This document shows positions 26,201 to 41,200 of a stretch of 64,000 nt of DNA, piece after piece; position 1 is the stretch's first letter, and each line of letters begins with the position of its first letter. This DNA is from Aptenodytes patagonicus (taxonomy: Eukaryota; Chordata; Aves; Sphenisciformes; Spheniscidae), in assembly GCF_965638725.1 (NCBI RefSeq), contig NC_134950.1, forward strand, positions 145,753,636 through 145,817,635, written 5' to 3'. The notes under the pieces were generated by a model. That model was not told the origin of the DNA. It did not search any database and worked only from the letters and a program-made list of their open reading frames with translations. Made by a program: the position numbers and the translations under genes.

Positions 26201-29200
26201 CAGAAAAAAAAGGAACAAGGGGGGGGTGGGGGGGGAGAAGTTGATACATTGTAGCTTTGCAGTTACACATCATTATTCCGCCATGAACAACTGAATTAAC
26301 ACAATTCTGAGCATGCTGATGGTCAAAAAAATTTTTGAGGAGCCTCCTTCCTGTTTTACCTACTACAGAAGATCTGGGTTATCAAACCACATCAGTCATA
26401 ATTTTTGTTCCTTGGATCACAGGATTATGTTGGATCTACAAGTTAAGTTTTAAGTGGATGAAATAAATCAAATTATAAATACAGCTGATTAGGCCTGGTT
26501 TTTTGTCATTGTTTTAAAAAAAGACAGTCCCATTTTTTTAAGCAACATAGAAACTGTTCACGAGAAAGAGTGAATTTTTTCCTAATATCACTTAAAAAAA
26601 CGTGATTACTGGTATTTTTGTCATGTGGTGTTCCTGATGCAATATATTAATAACAACTACTAAAGCAAGAGAGAAGAAACCAGAACATAAACTTTGAAGA
26701 GTGATTACTTCAAGGTGAGTCTTTTCTGCATCGACTGAGTAGAGAGCTTTCAAAATAGGTAACACCTTACAAGGAGATCTGACTTATCCAGGCTTCTCTG
26801 CATCAGAGAAGATGAAACTGTATTAAATATTCTCAACTCAGCCCTGAGTTCTCAGCTAGTTTATTTCAAAATAATTGGAAGCTATTTATGGATGGATGGG
26901 CAAAAGACTTTATGACTTGGTGAATCCTGTTTATTTGTTTTACAGATGAGCGAAGAAAAAAATTACATTAATTAATATGAAGCCATTAATATTATTATTG
27001 GAATTTGATAAATTAAGTCGCTTTTTTTCTCGCCTTGATAAGTTTAACCTTTCCAGGAATACCTAGTCTATACCAGATGTGTTTATCGGTAGTTGTTTTA
27101 TACAAACAATTAGATATATTACAGGAGGAAATGAAATCTAATTCTTGCATTGTACTTTTGCTAATTTTCTTCTAAAAAGCAATGCAGACTAGGGTGTTTC
27201 TTCTTGTTATTGTGCTGCACCTTCTTTATTCTTAAACATTTTTTTGAAGCTGCTTGCTTGTACAAAATGGTAAGATGAGTGCTGAGAATGAAGTATGAGA
27301 ATAATTGTGTACAAAAGTGTTAAGTGTGTATCACTGCATCATTTGCCTATTATTCAAAACCACTCATATTCATTATAAGAAAAAAATCATTACAAAATAT
27401 TCAAAAAATGGTATGAAACAAGTTGTTTCACAAGCAACAGAACTAATAAAGCTTGACTTTCTATTAATTTATGTGTATAGGCTCCTACTGCAATAATCTC
27501 ACCTCTCCCAAATTATCTCCCTCCATGACCACTCCACTATCAGTATCTTCTAATCTCTCACATCTCCAAAAGCCTCCTCAGAAACCCAAGATTCACCCAG
27601 TGTTCCCAGACCCTCCTCCAATACCTCAGTCTCATTAAACGTTCAAACCCACATCACCTGTTTCTACACATCTCCCAAAACCCTGAGCTCTGTTTTATGT
27701 GCCTTTATGATCACCAAGCCATGCAGCAGCACCGCCTAGGCTTAACAAATCACATCTGCTGCCTGGCCACTGTCTGAGCCAAGCAGAAGAGGCAACTGCT
27801 AAGCAGGTAACTGCTGAGTAGGTATTTTGGCCTCTCTCTTGGTGGCAGTAAAAATGAAGTCTCTGCACCATACAGCTACCAAGTTCCATGAAACTTGCAG
27901 TAATCTAACATCCGTGAACCCCCTCCTCTTCCTTCGTATCTGGTTCAAAGTACCCAGAAGGTTAAAAAACTACTATGGGTAGGGGAGTGAAAGAGCAGGA
28001 CTGCCTAAGCCTTGTCTCCTTAGAAACTGGGCTCATAAAACATTAAGATGCCTGCTTAAGTACAGAAATGTGATTTTATGAGTAAAGAGTATCCTCCTCT
28101 ACACCAAGGTACACACTAGCTGCTAAGAGGCAGTTGTAGCTCATCATGTAGTAGGCTTGAGCAGACCTTACTGCAGCAAAGGCAGAAGCTCCATCACAGA
28201 CCCTTACTTCAGTGGAGGAAGAGACAAGCGAGGTGACCACTATACCTTGTGTCTGAGCCCTGCAATGAGCTTGAGGATACCCTTCCTTTCCTTCCTCACT
28301 AGGCTGAGAGGCAGCTTCTGTTTGCAGAGATTTCTCCACCACAAAAGGAATCTGACTGTTTTAAGGACACTTTAAGCTGTTTATAAGGTACAGCAACAAA
28401 GAAAAGAGAACTGTGGTCGTCAGCCAGTGCCTCAGAATGGTACTGAATTGAATTATCTACCTTCAACAGTGTTTAATGGCCAAAGTCTTCTCCAGCCTGA
28501 AGCCATACTTTTGTTCGATTGAGATGAGCTCAGTGGCAAAAGCTGCAACAAACATACCTTTTACGGTTTTTAGCACTATGGAATTTATGAGCTCTTTTAA
28601 AAATCATTTAAGAAAAATAAAAACCCCAAAACAGCAAATTTGGCATAAACCAAAGTGGAGGAGAATCTATTCTCTGCTGCCACAGACAAAACCAAAGAAA
28701 CAACATCAAAAAAAGCCCCAACCTTCAATTCATATCACAGAAAGAGAGAGAATATGTGATGATAATATAAAGAAAATGGGATCTGCATAGCAATGGAGAG
28801 AGACTAACACATTTCCAGAAATAAAGAGAATTACTTTCTAAATCTCTTAGCTTTTTATTGGAGGTCGACTATGTCAAGTGTGTGCTACTTTCTTATTTTT
28901 AATGATGCTCCTCAAAGAGGTATTAGCTGTAGTTATAGAAGGTATTTCTGACATAAAGAAACAGTATTCTAAATATGCTTTTAACTAATTTGAGAGAAAA
29001 AGCATTCTCAAACAATACTGAACTCATGGCAAAAAATATTTTCTCTATTTCAGTAGCACAGTGCAAACTCATGACTAAATTTTTGGCTGCTGTCACCAGT
29101 AAGTTTCTTTTGGAATTACTCTTTGCTGTCTTTTCATTTCTACTGATTAATTCCTGTTCACAGTTTTCCATTTAAATCTTCTCTGTTTTGTTGCTATGTT

Positions 29201-32200
29201 AGAGAAATAATGCAAAAGAAAAAAGCACTAAGGCAAAACCTACCTTAGAGCTTACCATTCCTTAAAATGTTTCATCTTCTGCCAACTAAAAATGCTCTTT
29301 CTCTTCTACATTATTAATGATGATTAAACTGTCAATTATTTCTGTTTCTTTAAGTTTCATACTGTATTGCCAGTAATTCTTAGGTGTTTATGAAATTTCA
29401 ATCATTACGGTGTTCAAAAGCCAGTTGTCCTGGTTTCGGCAGGGATAGAGTTAATTTCCTTCCTAGTAGCTGGTACAGCGCTGTGTTTTGGATTTAGGGT
29501 GAGAACAAAGTTGATAACACACCGGTGTTTTAGTTGTTGCTAGGTAATGCTTACACTAGTCAAGGCCTTCTCAGCTTCCCACGCTCTACTGACTGAGAAG
29601 GCTGGAGGTGCACAAGAAGCTGGGAGGGGGCACAGCCAAACTGGCCAAAGGGACATTCCATACCATGTGGCATCATGCTCAGTACATAAACTGGGGAAAG
29701 CTGGCCGGGGGGGGCCGCTGCTCGGGGACTGGCTGGGCATCGGTCAGCAGGTGGTGAGCAATTGCATTGTGCACCACTTGCTTTGTGTATTATTATTATT
29801 AAATTATTATTATTATTGCTATTATTATTTTATTTCCATTATTAAACTGTTTTTATCTCAACCCACGAGTTTTTCTCACTTCTACTCTTCCAATTCTCCC
29901 CCCATCCCACCGGGGGGGGGGGGGGGGAGGGGGAGGAGTGAGCGAGCGGCTGTGTGGTACTCAGTTGCCAACTGAGGTTAAACCACAACACCAGTCAAAC
30001 AGATTTCACTAAATATGAAACATTTTCTAAATACGTGTAACCCACCATTTGTCAATTATCTAATTCTTGCAACAGGTTCCATTAGATCTCAGGCATGACA
30101 TTCAGAGGTTTTGGAAGTCTGTGCTCCTAAAACGTATACATGACATACACAACCTGAATTATGGTTTTACAACAAGTTCTATGAAGGGTCTTTCTCACCT
30201 TTGCACATTGCATGTGGTTGCAGCCCTCATTCTTCTGAATTGGAGATTTGCAGTTGGCGCATGGTTTGGAGTTCGTTAGTAACCACAGGCAGTTGGCAGC
30301 ATCTTCATATGCCTCACTCACTCCCACAACTTTTTGAGGGTGACAGGAGGATATGGAGCATGCAAAAACAGAGAAGTTGAAATTGTACTTGTGTAATCTT
30401 TTGTGAAAATCAGATTAGGAAAGATATTCGTTTACCTGTTTCTTGACAGAATATTGTAATTCTTCACTATATATTTCTCACATATATAAATATATACATT
30501 TTCTAATTTATACATATTATATACAATATTATTACACATAGTATTCCTATATATTCCCACGCATATATTTCTATACAAATTTATATATGTTACATATGAC
30601 ATTTATAATATATAAATGAGCAAATACATATATGAGAAAAATAGGCATAGTTTGACAAAGTATGGTGTATTTTGCTCCTTTATAAATTTTTCTATGCTTT
30701 CCAGAATATTTATAACATATTATGGAAAGGCTCTGAACTGTGGTAATCAAGTTAAGTTAGTATTCAATTCAAATTACTGTTAATCTTTCATTTTTTTGTT
30801 TCTGTTGACCAAGAAAATGTCTGTCCTGTGTAAACCCAACCTTTATTAGTTTTTTCAGTAAAAGTTATTTATCATTAAGCCGTTCTCCACAATTCCCTTG
30901 CAATTCACCCTCAACCTTACTATCATTAACCTGTTGGCTTGAATTAGTTTTAAAGCACACAAACAAACACACGGAACACAACTCAAACAGAAGTGCAGAC
31001 TGGGCTAAAAGATTTAAAATTGCCCAGGACAAATAAAGTTATATTCAGGAATAAATCAATTAATTAATGAAACAAAGCTGTAAGAGGAAGGGAAAAGCAT
31101 TTTGTATGCCCTGACTGAACCACACGCAGATTTATGGGGCGGAATGGTTTAAGGAGAACAGTCTACCACTACTGCTGCCTAATATGCAGTTAAAGTATGA
31201 AGCAGCCCCTCATTCAAGGGTTTAATTTTCTTCCCCTTTTACCCTATTTTTCAACCAATGTAGTTTTTACTTAATGCAACTAAAAAAATCCCTCTAAACC
31301 CAAAAGATAACAACAACAGCAAAGAAAATTAATCCCCACCCCCCACCCCCCAGGCATGACTCTTACGTTCTTCTGGTTTCATTTCAGATATTTTCTGTAG
31401 CCAGTCCTTCCAGGTTTGGCAGTCACAAGGTTCATGTGCTTCACCAAGACATTCCCTGAAAATGAAGGTGTATACACAATAACTTATCATTTAGAGATTT
31501 AGAATTAAAGTTAAAATTGGTTCAAGCTAAAAAACATGGAAACTTATCAAGACACGCTCAAACTTTAATTAAGTCAGGAAGATAAAAAGCGATCCAATTA
31601 ACATTATTTTAAAATACTCTTAGACTACTTGCTCACAAGCATAGATGACCATCATTAAGATCAATAAAGAATTTAAATGAGACAGGAAAGGAAAAGAGCT
31701 TTTTAAAATTACAATCTGAAATAAATCAGCTGGTTTTGCAGCTGGGTACTATTTTAGTGCCACAAAAAGTGCTAGTATAGTTTCTGTGATAAAGGTAAAC
31801 CAGAATAAAGAGATTATTCAAAACTAGGTAGTTTGCTATAGCTGAAATGCATTTTACGTAGAATTACTTGCATCTATTCAGTTGTAATAAATAATCTTTA
31901 ACTAGATTCAAGCTTTCAATCTAGAACAAGATCCAAGCCCTTGAACACCAGCATTACGTATTTATGGATGTTTACTCTTTCCAACAGAGTCTCTTAAACG
32001 GGGGCTTTAACTTAGTTACATGGACCCAGTTGAGAAATGAGTCCCTTGAGCTTCTCTTGAAGTTACTACTAGCTTTAAGGATGGCAATCACTGCTACACA
32101 GAGGCAGATATATGGCTTCCAGATGGTGCTTGGGTATAGATGTGTCAATATGGACTCTGGATTTGTAATGACTCCCTTTTTTACTGGAAAGACAGCAAAT

Positions 32201-35200
32201 AGCCTCAGACATCTGCCACATCAAACAAAACAATTCAGAGGGAGTATATTTCAGATGGGCACCAGCTGCATCAGAGCACACGCAAGTTTTCTGCAGATCC
32301 AATGGTGAACTGCTTTCTGCAGGGCAGATTCAGAAGCTACATCAATACTCTTCTGATCGCTCTTGTCCACATCTTAAGCAGGAACACAGGAACAAACAAA
32401 AGGTTACAGCAACAGTTTTTAACTTTTTTCCCACTAGCTAGTCTGCTATCAAACAAGCTTAAATTCACTACACAAGGACCTCTGGTTTGGAGATACTTAA
32501 GATCTGTAGCTGGGAAAGATTGTACTGGAATAGGTAACTAGTCTGTAATAAGGCAATCTCAACCCTGGTTGCAAACTGACACCTTTCACTTCTGTGGGAC
32601 GGTAGTACACTTAAATCATTGACTTCAAGAGAGCCAAGACCTCTCACACAGTATTTGTTCCCAGAAAGGACTGAAATTAGCAAAAATTAACTTTAACAAA
32701 CTCAGTTTTAAGTTAAAAGCTTGTTAGTCAATCTATTACTGGGGCAGGGAAAGGCTGTGTCTTTGACGTTTTCAAATGTGTAAATTTGTGGATTTTTAAT
32801 GAATTGTAATCATATATATATCATGTATCTGTATCTAGAGCTATATGATAGTCACAACAGAGTGTTAAAGAACAACTTCTCATGGAAGAAGTTCTTTCCT
32901 CAGCCCACCCCAAAACAAGGATTTTTATACTGGGACGCCATTTTACTAGCGTAAGAGTGTTGAGCCTATCGCTCATAAAACTTTTTATGAAACAAAGCCG
33001 TATTTTGGATAGACTCCCTGACAGCACTGAATGAAGGGAGCTAACGCCAAACGGCTGTGACAATTAACAGCGTTAGCTTCCCCAGACTGCCTTCCTCAAT
33101 ACGCAGCAGGATCATTTATTTGAAGGTGCAGTACATACTTAATAAAATTGTAGCAAGTTTCAACAAGTTAAAATTCATGGAAGGGCTAAAAACATCCAAG
33201 AAGAATGCAGTTCAGGATTTTCTTTCCCCTCATGATAATATTTGTATCATATAATGAATTTTGAATTAAAACAGCAAAACACTGTTGCAACTTATAATTG
33301 GCTTCCCAAGTGCACCTGAAGAGATGTATCTCCCACAGAATGAGACTCTGCCCCTTGTCTCCATCTAGGATGAAAGGAGCGAGGACTTACGGTGCAAAAC
33401 TAAGTGTGTACTTCCTGCTACGACTATTTTCCAGAAGTGTCTGCTCGCTACAATTCCTTGTGCTTCTGAAACAGCATGAAGGGGTTCTAATATGTTGAAT
33501 GTATCTGATAATACACAGATGTAGGATTTGTGCACAGTTTTCATTTGTACTACATTTAAATATCTTAGAATGCTTTTTCTGAAAGGGAATAGAATTTTGT
33601 GTTTGTCACAACAGATTACATTTTGTTGAAGGTGCTGTTAGTGGTGGGTAATGAAAAATGAGTAAATTCTAAGGAACTCTGTATTTAAGAGGAACATTCC
33701 TACTTCCACATTAAAAAAAAAAAAAAGGAAAATTGCTTAATAGACTCGGAGAATTTTCTTGCTTTTATGAGCAGGAAGGCTCTAGATCCAAAAAAAGCAA
33801 GTGATTATCTAGGGGCTGGTTGGGGTTTTCTAATACATAAATTCCGAACAATCTCTTACTAAATGCAGTATCAATTGCTATTACAATGTCTAAACTGTAG
33901 ATTACCTGGGTAACACTTGCAGAACTGACATAAGTATGGAACTGTAGGATGTGTTGATTGAACTTTAAAGATATAAAGCAAGCTCCCTTTAAGCCTACAG
34001 TAATGATGAAAACCCTCTGAACTGAGAATACACTTTCTTTTTCTCCAGAGGTACTCATTCATGCACGGGGTTTTTGTACTGTAAGACTAATATGGCTGTC
34101 CTCAGCAAATGGTTCTGATTTACAGTACTGCAGGATGCTTTGGTTGCTAGCAGAACTTTCTTGCCATTGCTGAAACTCTTCATTCACTTTTGTGGGGATG
34201 AAAAAAAGGCCTTGGAAAGGCCTTCTTGGACATTTTGCTGCTAGAATGAGGTCTTTTTCAAGACCTTAACTGTATTTGTTTGTGCAGTATCTCAAAGCAT
34301 TAACATAAAAAGAACATTCAGAAATATCAGGAAACATAAAAAAGACATTTCTCATAAAAATTAGGCACTCAGAGGACATTTTCACACTCAGAGGACATTC
34401 TGGGGACCTAGTACATTCAGCCCATGTAAAGGAAGCAGTAGCTGCCAATGTCTGAAGGACCATGTCAATATTACACTAAAGTGGTCTCAAGCTCTGTCCT
34501 TCAGGTTAACAGAAAAATTGATTCTCTGTCTGTAATCAGAAGCAAGGATGAGAGGATGGTACCTTCTTGTGGAATAGTACTAAGGTTTGTTATATGTTCA
34601 CTGGTAAAAAACATCTTCTGGTTTGTTTCCACAGGATTTGTTTCTTTCAGAGTTCTCCATCCACTATGAACAACCTCTTCCCAAGAAGTTCTGTTTTCTG
34701 GCTTTTGTGGTTGTTTCATTATGTCTACTTTCCTCTTGTTCCTTCTTCCTTTCCATTCATATGGGGAAAGAACTAAAATCAGAAGCATCTTTCATTAAGA
34801 GTCTTATGATATTTGGAATCAAGCAGATTATTCAGGATCTCTTCTTCTTGCATCATGGTTTCAATTGAAAAATGAAAAGAACGATTACTCAGCTTGCCTG
34901 AATGTCTATACTTTGGTTAACCCTTTTTGATTTTCCAACAGCAAAAAGGATGTCCCACTACAATAGTCATAAACTGTCAGTCTGATAATCTCAAGGAACT
35001 AGGATAGGGCTTTGCTCTGCACTTCAGAAAAATATCCCACCACTTTTTTGCTTTTGTTGATACTGTTCTGTCCTTTCCTTGGAAGTGCTGAAGACAGGCA
35101 ATCCTGAGGGATGTTTTTTTAAATATGTTATAGCTTTTTACTCCTTCTCGAGCTTGTATTCATCTTAAGACTCAACAGAAGATAACATAAAGAAAAAGTG

Positions 35201-38200
35201 CTGATCCTAAAGAGAAACAAGGATTGGAGTGAACCTGCAAACAGAATAGCTATGTATGAAGCAAAAGGTCCTTCATAGTCCTGTTTAAACTCCAGCTTAT
35301 TTGATGTGATTCTACCAAAATTCAGAAAGAGCTAAAAATTGCTGATTTTCTGTGCTACAATTCAGAATGTGCCATGTTTCAATTATACTACAACTATCCA
35401 GAGCAGACTCAAAAATCCCTCCACCAATATCCCACTTCTCCTCTGTCCCCTCAGAACAGAACATCACAACACTCCATACCTCTGTTTTGCATCTAACAGA
35501 GCCAATAATGAGTGAGACAGTATTATAAACCTTTGCTGTGCCCCAAAATACTAAAATATTTGTGTACATGAGGTTATTTAGTGCATAGATACAGCATAGT
35601 ACAGTCATACACCATCCCATACAAACTTTTGTTGCACGCTTGGTGCTAAGTGGGACTTTTTAATTAATCCCTGGAATAGCAACGACTGTGAGTTTATGTA
35701 GATATAGATAAGTTTCTAGTACTAACCAGCAGAAAAGATGTCCTTTTCCACAATCTACAGCAGGGGCTTTTAGCATAGGGAAGCTAAGTGTATCTGATCC
35801 TGTTGAATTTGATCCTTGTCTCGTTAGCCTTACTGCTCTTTCACAGCCTGGTATAGGACACCATTTAATAGCAGGATTATTTTCAACAAAGGCCTGGGGG
35901 GAAAAAAGGAAAATATTTTACCACATAAGATCAGATTTCATCATTGATACAAAACAATCTGTATTCATAATCTTCCTTTGAAGGAACAAAGCCAAAAGCA
36001 TAAGAACAATCTTGTAGCTACTTTGATAGGCTTTTAAAAATAGTTATAAAAAGGGAATAATTTAATCTCCACCTTAAAAATGGTTGTTGTTTTTTTTTTT
36101 TTAATAACAACAGTGCTCCAGACATGCTAAGATGCAAATGACTTACATCCCAAACAAAATGTTCAATGTGTGCAAGTCAATTCCTTTGTGATATGGCTTA
36201 CTGTAAACTTCTACTACATATGCACTGGCAATACACTCATTAACAGAACTGACTTTTGTAGCTGAAAAGAATTAAAACCTTATTGATTAAAACAAAAATC
36301 ATAGAATCATAGAATAGTTTGGGTTGGAAGGGACCTCTAAAGGTCATCTAGTCCAACCCCCCTGCCGTGGGCAGGGGCATCTTCAACTACATCAGGCTGC
36401 TCAGAGCCCCGTCCAACCTGACCTGGAATGTTTCCAGGGATGGGGCATCCACCACCTCTCTGGGCAACCTGTGCCAGTGTTTCACCACCCTCAGCATAAA
36501 ACATTTCTTCCTTAGATCTAGTCTAAATCTACCCCCCTTTAGTTTAAAGCCATTCCCCCTTGTCCTGTCGCAACAGGCCCTGCTAAAAAGTTTGCCGCCA
36601 TCTTTTTTATAAGCCCCCTTTAAGTACTGATGGGCTGCAATAAGGTCTCCCCGAAGCCTTCTCTTCTCGAGGCTGAACAACCCCAACTCTCTCAGCCTTT
36701 CTTCATAGGAGAGGTGTTCCATCCCCCTGATCATTTTTGTGGCCCTCCTCTGGACCTGCTCCAACAGATACACGTCTTTCTTCTGCTGAGGGCTCCAAGC
36801 TGGACGCAGTACTCCAGGTGGGGTCTCCCCAGAGCAGAGTAGAGGGGCAGAATCACCTCCCTCGACCTGCTGGCCACACTTCACAATATATCCCACCCGC
36901 AATAAACTTGAAATCAGAACTAGACTAACTCAGGAATTTATCTCCAATCTTTTTTTAGTTAATGTAGCAGGTCTTCTTTTGTAAAACTTACATCTAATAT
37001 ATGAGGAGCAAAAAGGAACTTTCACTACTTTGCTTCAAACCTATGCTGATCACCAGCCACTTGAAATATGAAGATGTAAAAGATTAATCAGATCCGGTCA
37101 TTTAATTTGCATCTTACTGTGTAAGAGACTGTTACTGTGTATTAGAGACACTTGTCACACAGAGAAAGTATTCTATTGTAAACAAACAAATATTTCTATT
37201 TCTTCTGCCCTGCCACCACTGATAAAGTAGCACATTATCTCAAAGACTAGTTCATTAGGGAACTGGGGTTGTTTAGCCTGGAGAAAAGGAGGCTGAGGGG
37301 AGACCTCATCGCTCTCTACAACTACCTGAAAGGAGGTTGTAGCGAGGTGGGTGTCGGTCTCTTCTCCCAAGTAACAAGCGATAGGACGAGAGGAAATGGC
37401 CTCAAGTTGCGCCAGGGGAGGTTTAGATTGGATGTGAGGAAAAATGTCTTTACTGAAAGAGTGGTTAAACATTGGGACAGGCTGCCCAGGGAAGTGGTTG
37501 AGTCCCCATCCCTGGAGGTATTTAAAAGACATGTAGATGAGGCACTTAGGGACATGGTTTAGTGGGCATGGTGGTGTTCGGTTGACGGTTGGACTCGATG
37601 ATCTTAGAGGTCTTTTCCAACCTCAATGATTCTATGATTCTATGATTACTACACTAGTATAAAAGAAAAAAGGTGAATTAAAAGATTGCTTTTAAAACCA
37701 TGTTGCAATAATGGAAATAAACACACACAAAAAATCAAACAGGAAAACAAAATCAAGGTTTTCCTACTTAATTTCCTACATACAGCAATCATATCAAGCA
37801 TTGGATGGAAAAAAATTTAAGTAATTCACTTGTACTAATAAATTTTTAAAATGGAAACAGGTACTATTTCTGAATGTAAACAGTCTCTTGGTAATAAAAA
37901 TAATCCAATTATTTTATTTATTAATTATTTAATCAAAAAATAATCAAAAATTTTAGATTGCCAATACAAACAAGTCTGGCTGATTAAAAGCTTTATATCA
38001 CCTGTTATGAACATTAGTTTGATCAAATAATTTTATTAATACTGCATTAGGTTACACATTATGGAAGTACTGAATTTGTGCTTAAGGAATAAATATACTG
38101 TTGTTTCCTTTTTCTCAGTGGTATATCAAACATTGATATTATGGCATATAAGACAGCTAATAATTCAGTGTATATATTAATTTATGAATTTCTACTTGGA

Positions 38201-41200
38201 AAGTTACAGACATATTGCAGCATTTCACATAGAAGTTGCAAGTTATTTTTTATAAAATTCAATACAGTTCAAGAGTACAGGAACAGACTGATAATTTACC
38301 TTAATGTCAAATTGAAGGTATCTTTTGTCCATCTCCTTGGAAACCACACTTTCTATGATGTCTACAGGCACAAGCTGGAAACAATCATATGCTGGGCAAA
38401 AAATGTTGTGAGCTTCACCCTCCTGAATTTTCAGATTCAAAAATCTGCCAGAATTTTGTCAGTCAGTATTTGTGAATAAAAAGTAAAAATTAAAAGGCTG
38501 CTGAATACTTTATACTAGGTTCACAGATATTCACATTAATCAATTTTTAAACAAAGAATAGGAAGTATCCCCTTCTGCTCAAAAGGGCTACAGATTTGAT
38601 GAACAGCTTAATTAAAAAAAAATAAAAGAACACTGTCATGGTTCAAAAGTGAGCACCATCAGCTACACTTAGCCCTACGTGTTTGTGGTTTCCATCCTCG
38701 CCATTTATCAGACAGCTATGCAATGTTTAATTAAACTGAGCATTACTTCTAACTTAAATCAGGAATGGAACACGTTAAGTGTAATTAATCTAGGAAATCA
38801 TTAATTTGATATGCAATTAATTTTTACAACTGTGCTAGTCAAAATAGGTCTGCTCTTGGAAACAAATTTCTAAATGGAGACCTTTATAGTCCCTAAGCTC
38901 TAGAATGCAAAACAGAACGAGCTCAGAAATCTGTTGAAAGCTGGACTTTAACTCAGTGTGCAAGGTTGCTTAGTTTAAAAGCTGTTACTTATTTATTAAT
39001 CTGACATCAAGGATGATACTCATCTCATCTAACTTTAATCATCTAAAGGACAGGCAGATATTCTAAGTTAGTCACCTGGGATCCTTTAATAGTTAAGGTA
39101 GAGAGACTTGCCAATTCATCCCATCTTAGATTCATATCTTAGAATGGGATAACTTAGTCCTGGCTATGCTCCGAGTAACTTAGAAATGACTGGCTCGGAA
39201 AGATGAATCCCACCCTAGATGTGCCACCGCCAACACTTGCTTGACATTGAACTGTAGCTCTGAGTGCATGCACAAATCGCAGTACACATAGTCCAGCACC
39301 CAAATTAGAAGCACCATGTCAAGCCAGTGATCTCTTGGTAACTTCTACATCGCTGCATAACAATTTGCAAGACAACAGAAGCATGACCATTAATTTTCTT
39401 GCCACTGAAAAGAATTGCCTTCTAGATGCTCATATGGAAGAGAAAGTGCTCTTCCTTAACATAGGAGGGATGGGTTCATATAAATTGGGCTGATCTGCAG
39501 TAGGACTAGCTGTGCTGATATGACACTATAACAGGACACTATAGTGGTACAGTTCAAGTAGTACAATCTCCTGAATGGGGACAAAGACGAATACAAAGGC
39601 ACTGCATACAGATATAATTATTCCTGGGAAGTGCGATGAATATTTATACTAGCGTAATTATCTATGTCTGAGGTTTTTACTAGCATGACTATTTTGACTT
39701 TAAAAAAAATTATGTAGTAATAAAAGCATTACACTAATAGAACTTTTAAGCTAAATCTACTCCTCAGTTATTAAGCCTAAACATAAGAAAGCATTTTAAT
39801 TGCTTTTCTGACTGGAAATGGATTTACGATGCCTAAGGTTAGTGTGCTAAACTAAGAGATGGAATTAAGCACGTGCTTAATTTAGAAAGTGTAAACCCCA
39901 ACGCTGCCAACACCACACACACACTGAGTGAATCAAGAGAGTAGGCTCATCTATTTACACACAGGCTTGAAACATTTGCTTAAGAGTTTTGCTGAATCAG
40001 GACCAAAACATGTAAGTCTAAAACAGTTGATGGCCACTTTGAGTGACAACTTAAATATTCGATAGGGTCAAACCAGCAACTCTTTGAAACCCAAACAGTA
40101 CTTTTAACATTAGCTGTTTATGGTCTCTGTCCTTTCCTCTTCAAAACGGCAAGTATAAAAGTTTCTCATAAAGAGAGAAAAGTACATATACTCACGCCTC
40201 CCAGCATGCTCTGCAGAAGTCATGTCCACAAGGCATATCCACTGGGTCTTCAAACACAGAAATATTACACATACAAATGTCACACTGTAGATGAAAAAAA
40301 TACTTCTGATTAAGAAATGCCCTAAAGCCTTTCATATTGTTAGCAGGACACATTACGTTGGAAAATCTCAGCAAAAATTTAAAGAAGTGCCCAGTAGGGG
40401 AAAAAAATCTAACTGTAACCAGAAAAAAAGTTATTTAAGCTATAGAAATAGATATGGGAAAGATTAGGTATCTCTCTTTCTATACCTCCCTATCCAAACA
40501 GCACATTTTGGGATGCCTTCTGTCATGTCCTCCAGCTCAGTAAGTGCTTCACCCTGCAGAACGCTGGGACCTCGGAGTTAAGAGTTCTAGGGACAAAACG
40601 GACCTGAATTTTTCATCACCTTCACAAGCAGCCAGAAATGGTAGTTTGGAGATGACAGAGGCTACAGGAAATGTTTAGCATCCCACACAAACAGGTCCAA
40701 ATCAAGGCGAAGCAATTTGGTTGTGCAACAGCAGCAACTATTTTATGTAATAATCTACCTAAATACTATTTTTTTAAAGTACTTTGAGGCTTTCTATCAA
40801 AATAAAGAATAAGTTAAGCTACAAATATTCCAACAGAAGATACCACTGCTGAATTTTATACAACTAGGTATTATAGAAAAAATAACGTTGAGTATTGAGA
40901 CCCTTAATCTGAAAACATTTAAAGCATAGGGATGAAACTACTCATTGCTTGTGGTTAGGCATGAAAATAAATATTCATGTTCTTCAAGGAGTACGAACGG
41001 ATTTTTCTTTCCATTAGAACAAAGATTCCGTGAAAATTTAACTTTCAATTACTTCAACTTTCAATACATTAGATATTATACACACATAGGACATTTTCAA
41101 AAAGTTAGCCTATGGTATGCCACTTTTTAAAAGCACTTGTGTTACAGCCAAAACCAAACCAAACCAAACCAAACCAAGTCGGCCTTTAAAGTGCAAAACT

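Larger units (their letters stand above)
26198..30198 (-). other. ANKIB1 intron between exons I and J
   Basis: About 4 kb. Contents: a G-run (26220-26236) beside exon J, a G-poor C/T/A tract (about 27490-27690), and LTR copy 2 (29426-29990). The rest holds nothing I recognise. Confidence 0.8.
35894..38299 (-). other. ANKIB1 intron between exons F and G
   Basis: About 2.4 kb with two CR1 copies in opposite orientations (36299-36903 minus, 37256-37648 plus), about 350 bp apart. The rest is AT-rich. Confidence 0.85.

Noticed and set aside
38141-38479. Plus-strand 112-codon open frame
   Set aside because: It is antisense to ANKIB1 exon F and resembles nothing known.
41148-41177. Short regular repeat as a possible CRISPR array
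   Set aside because: It is a contiguous pentanucleotide microsatellite with no spacers, in a vertebrate intron.
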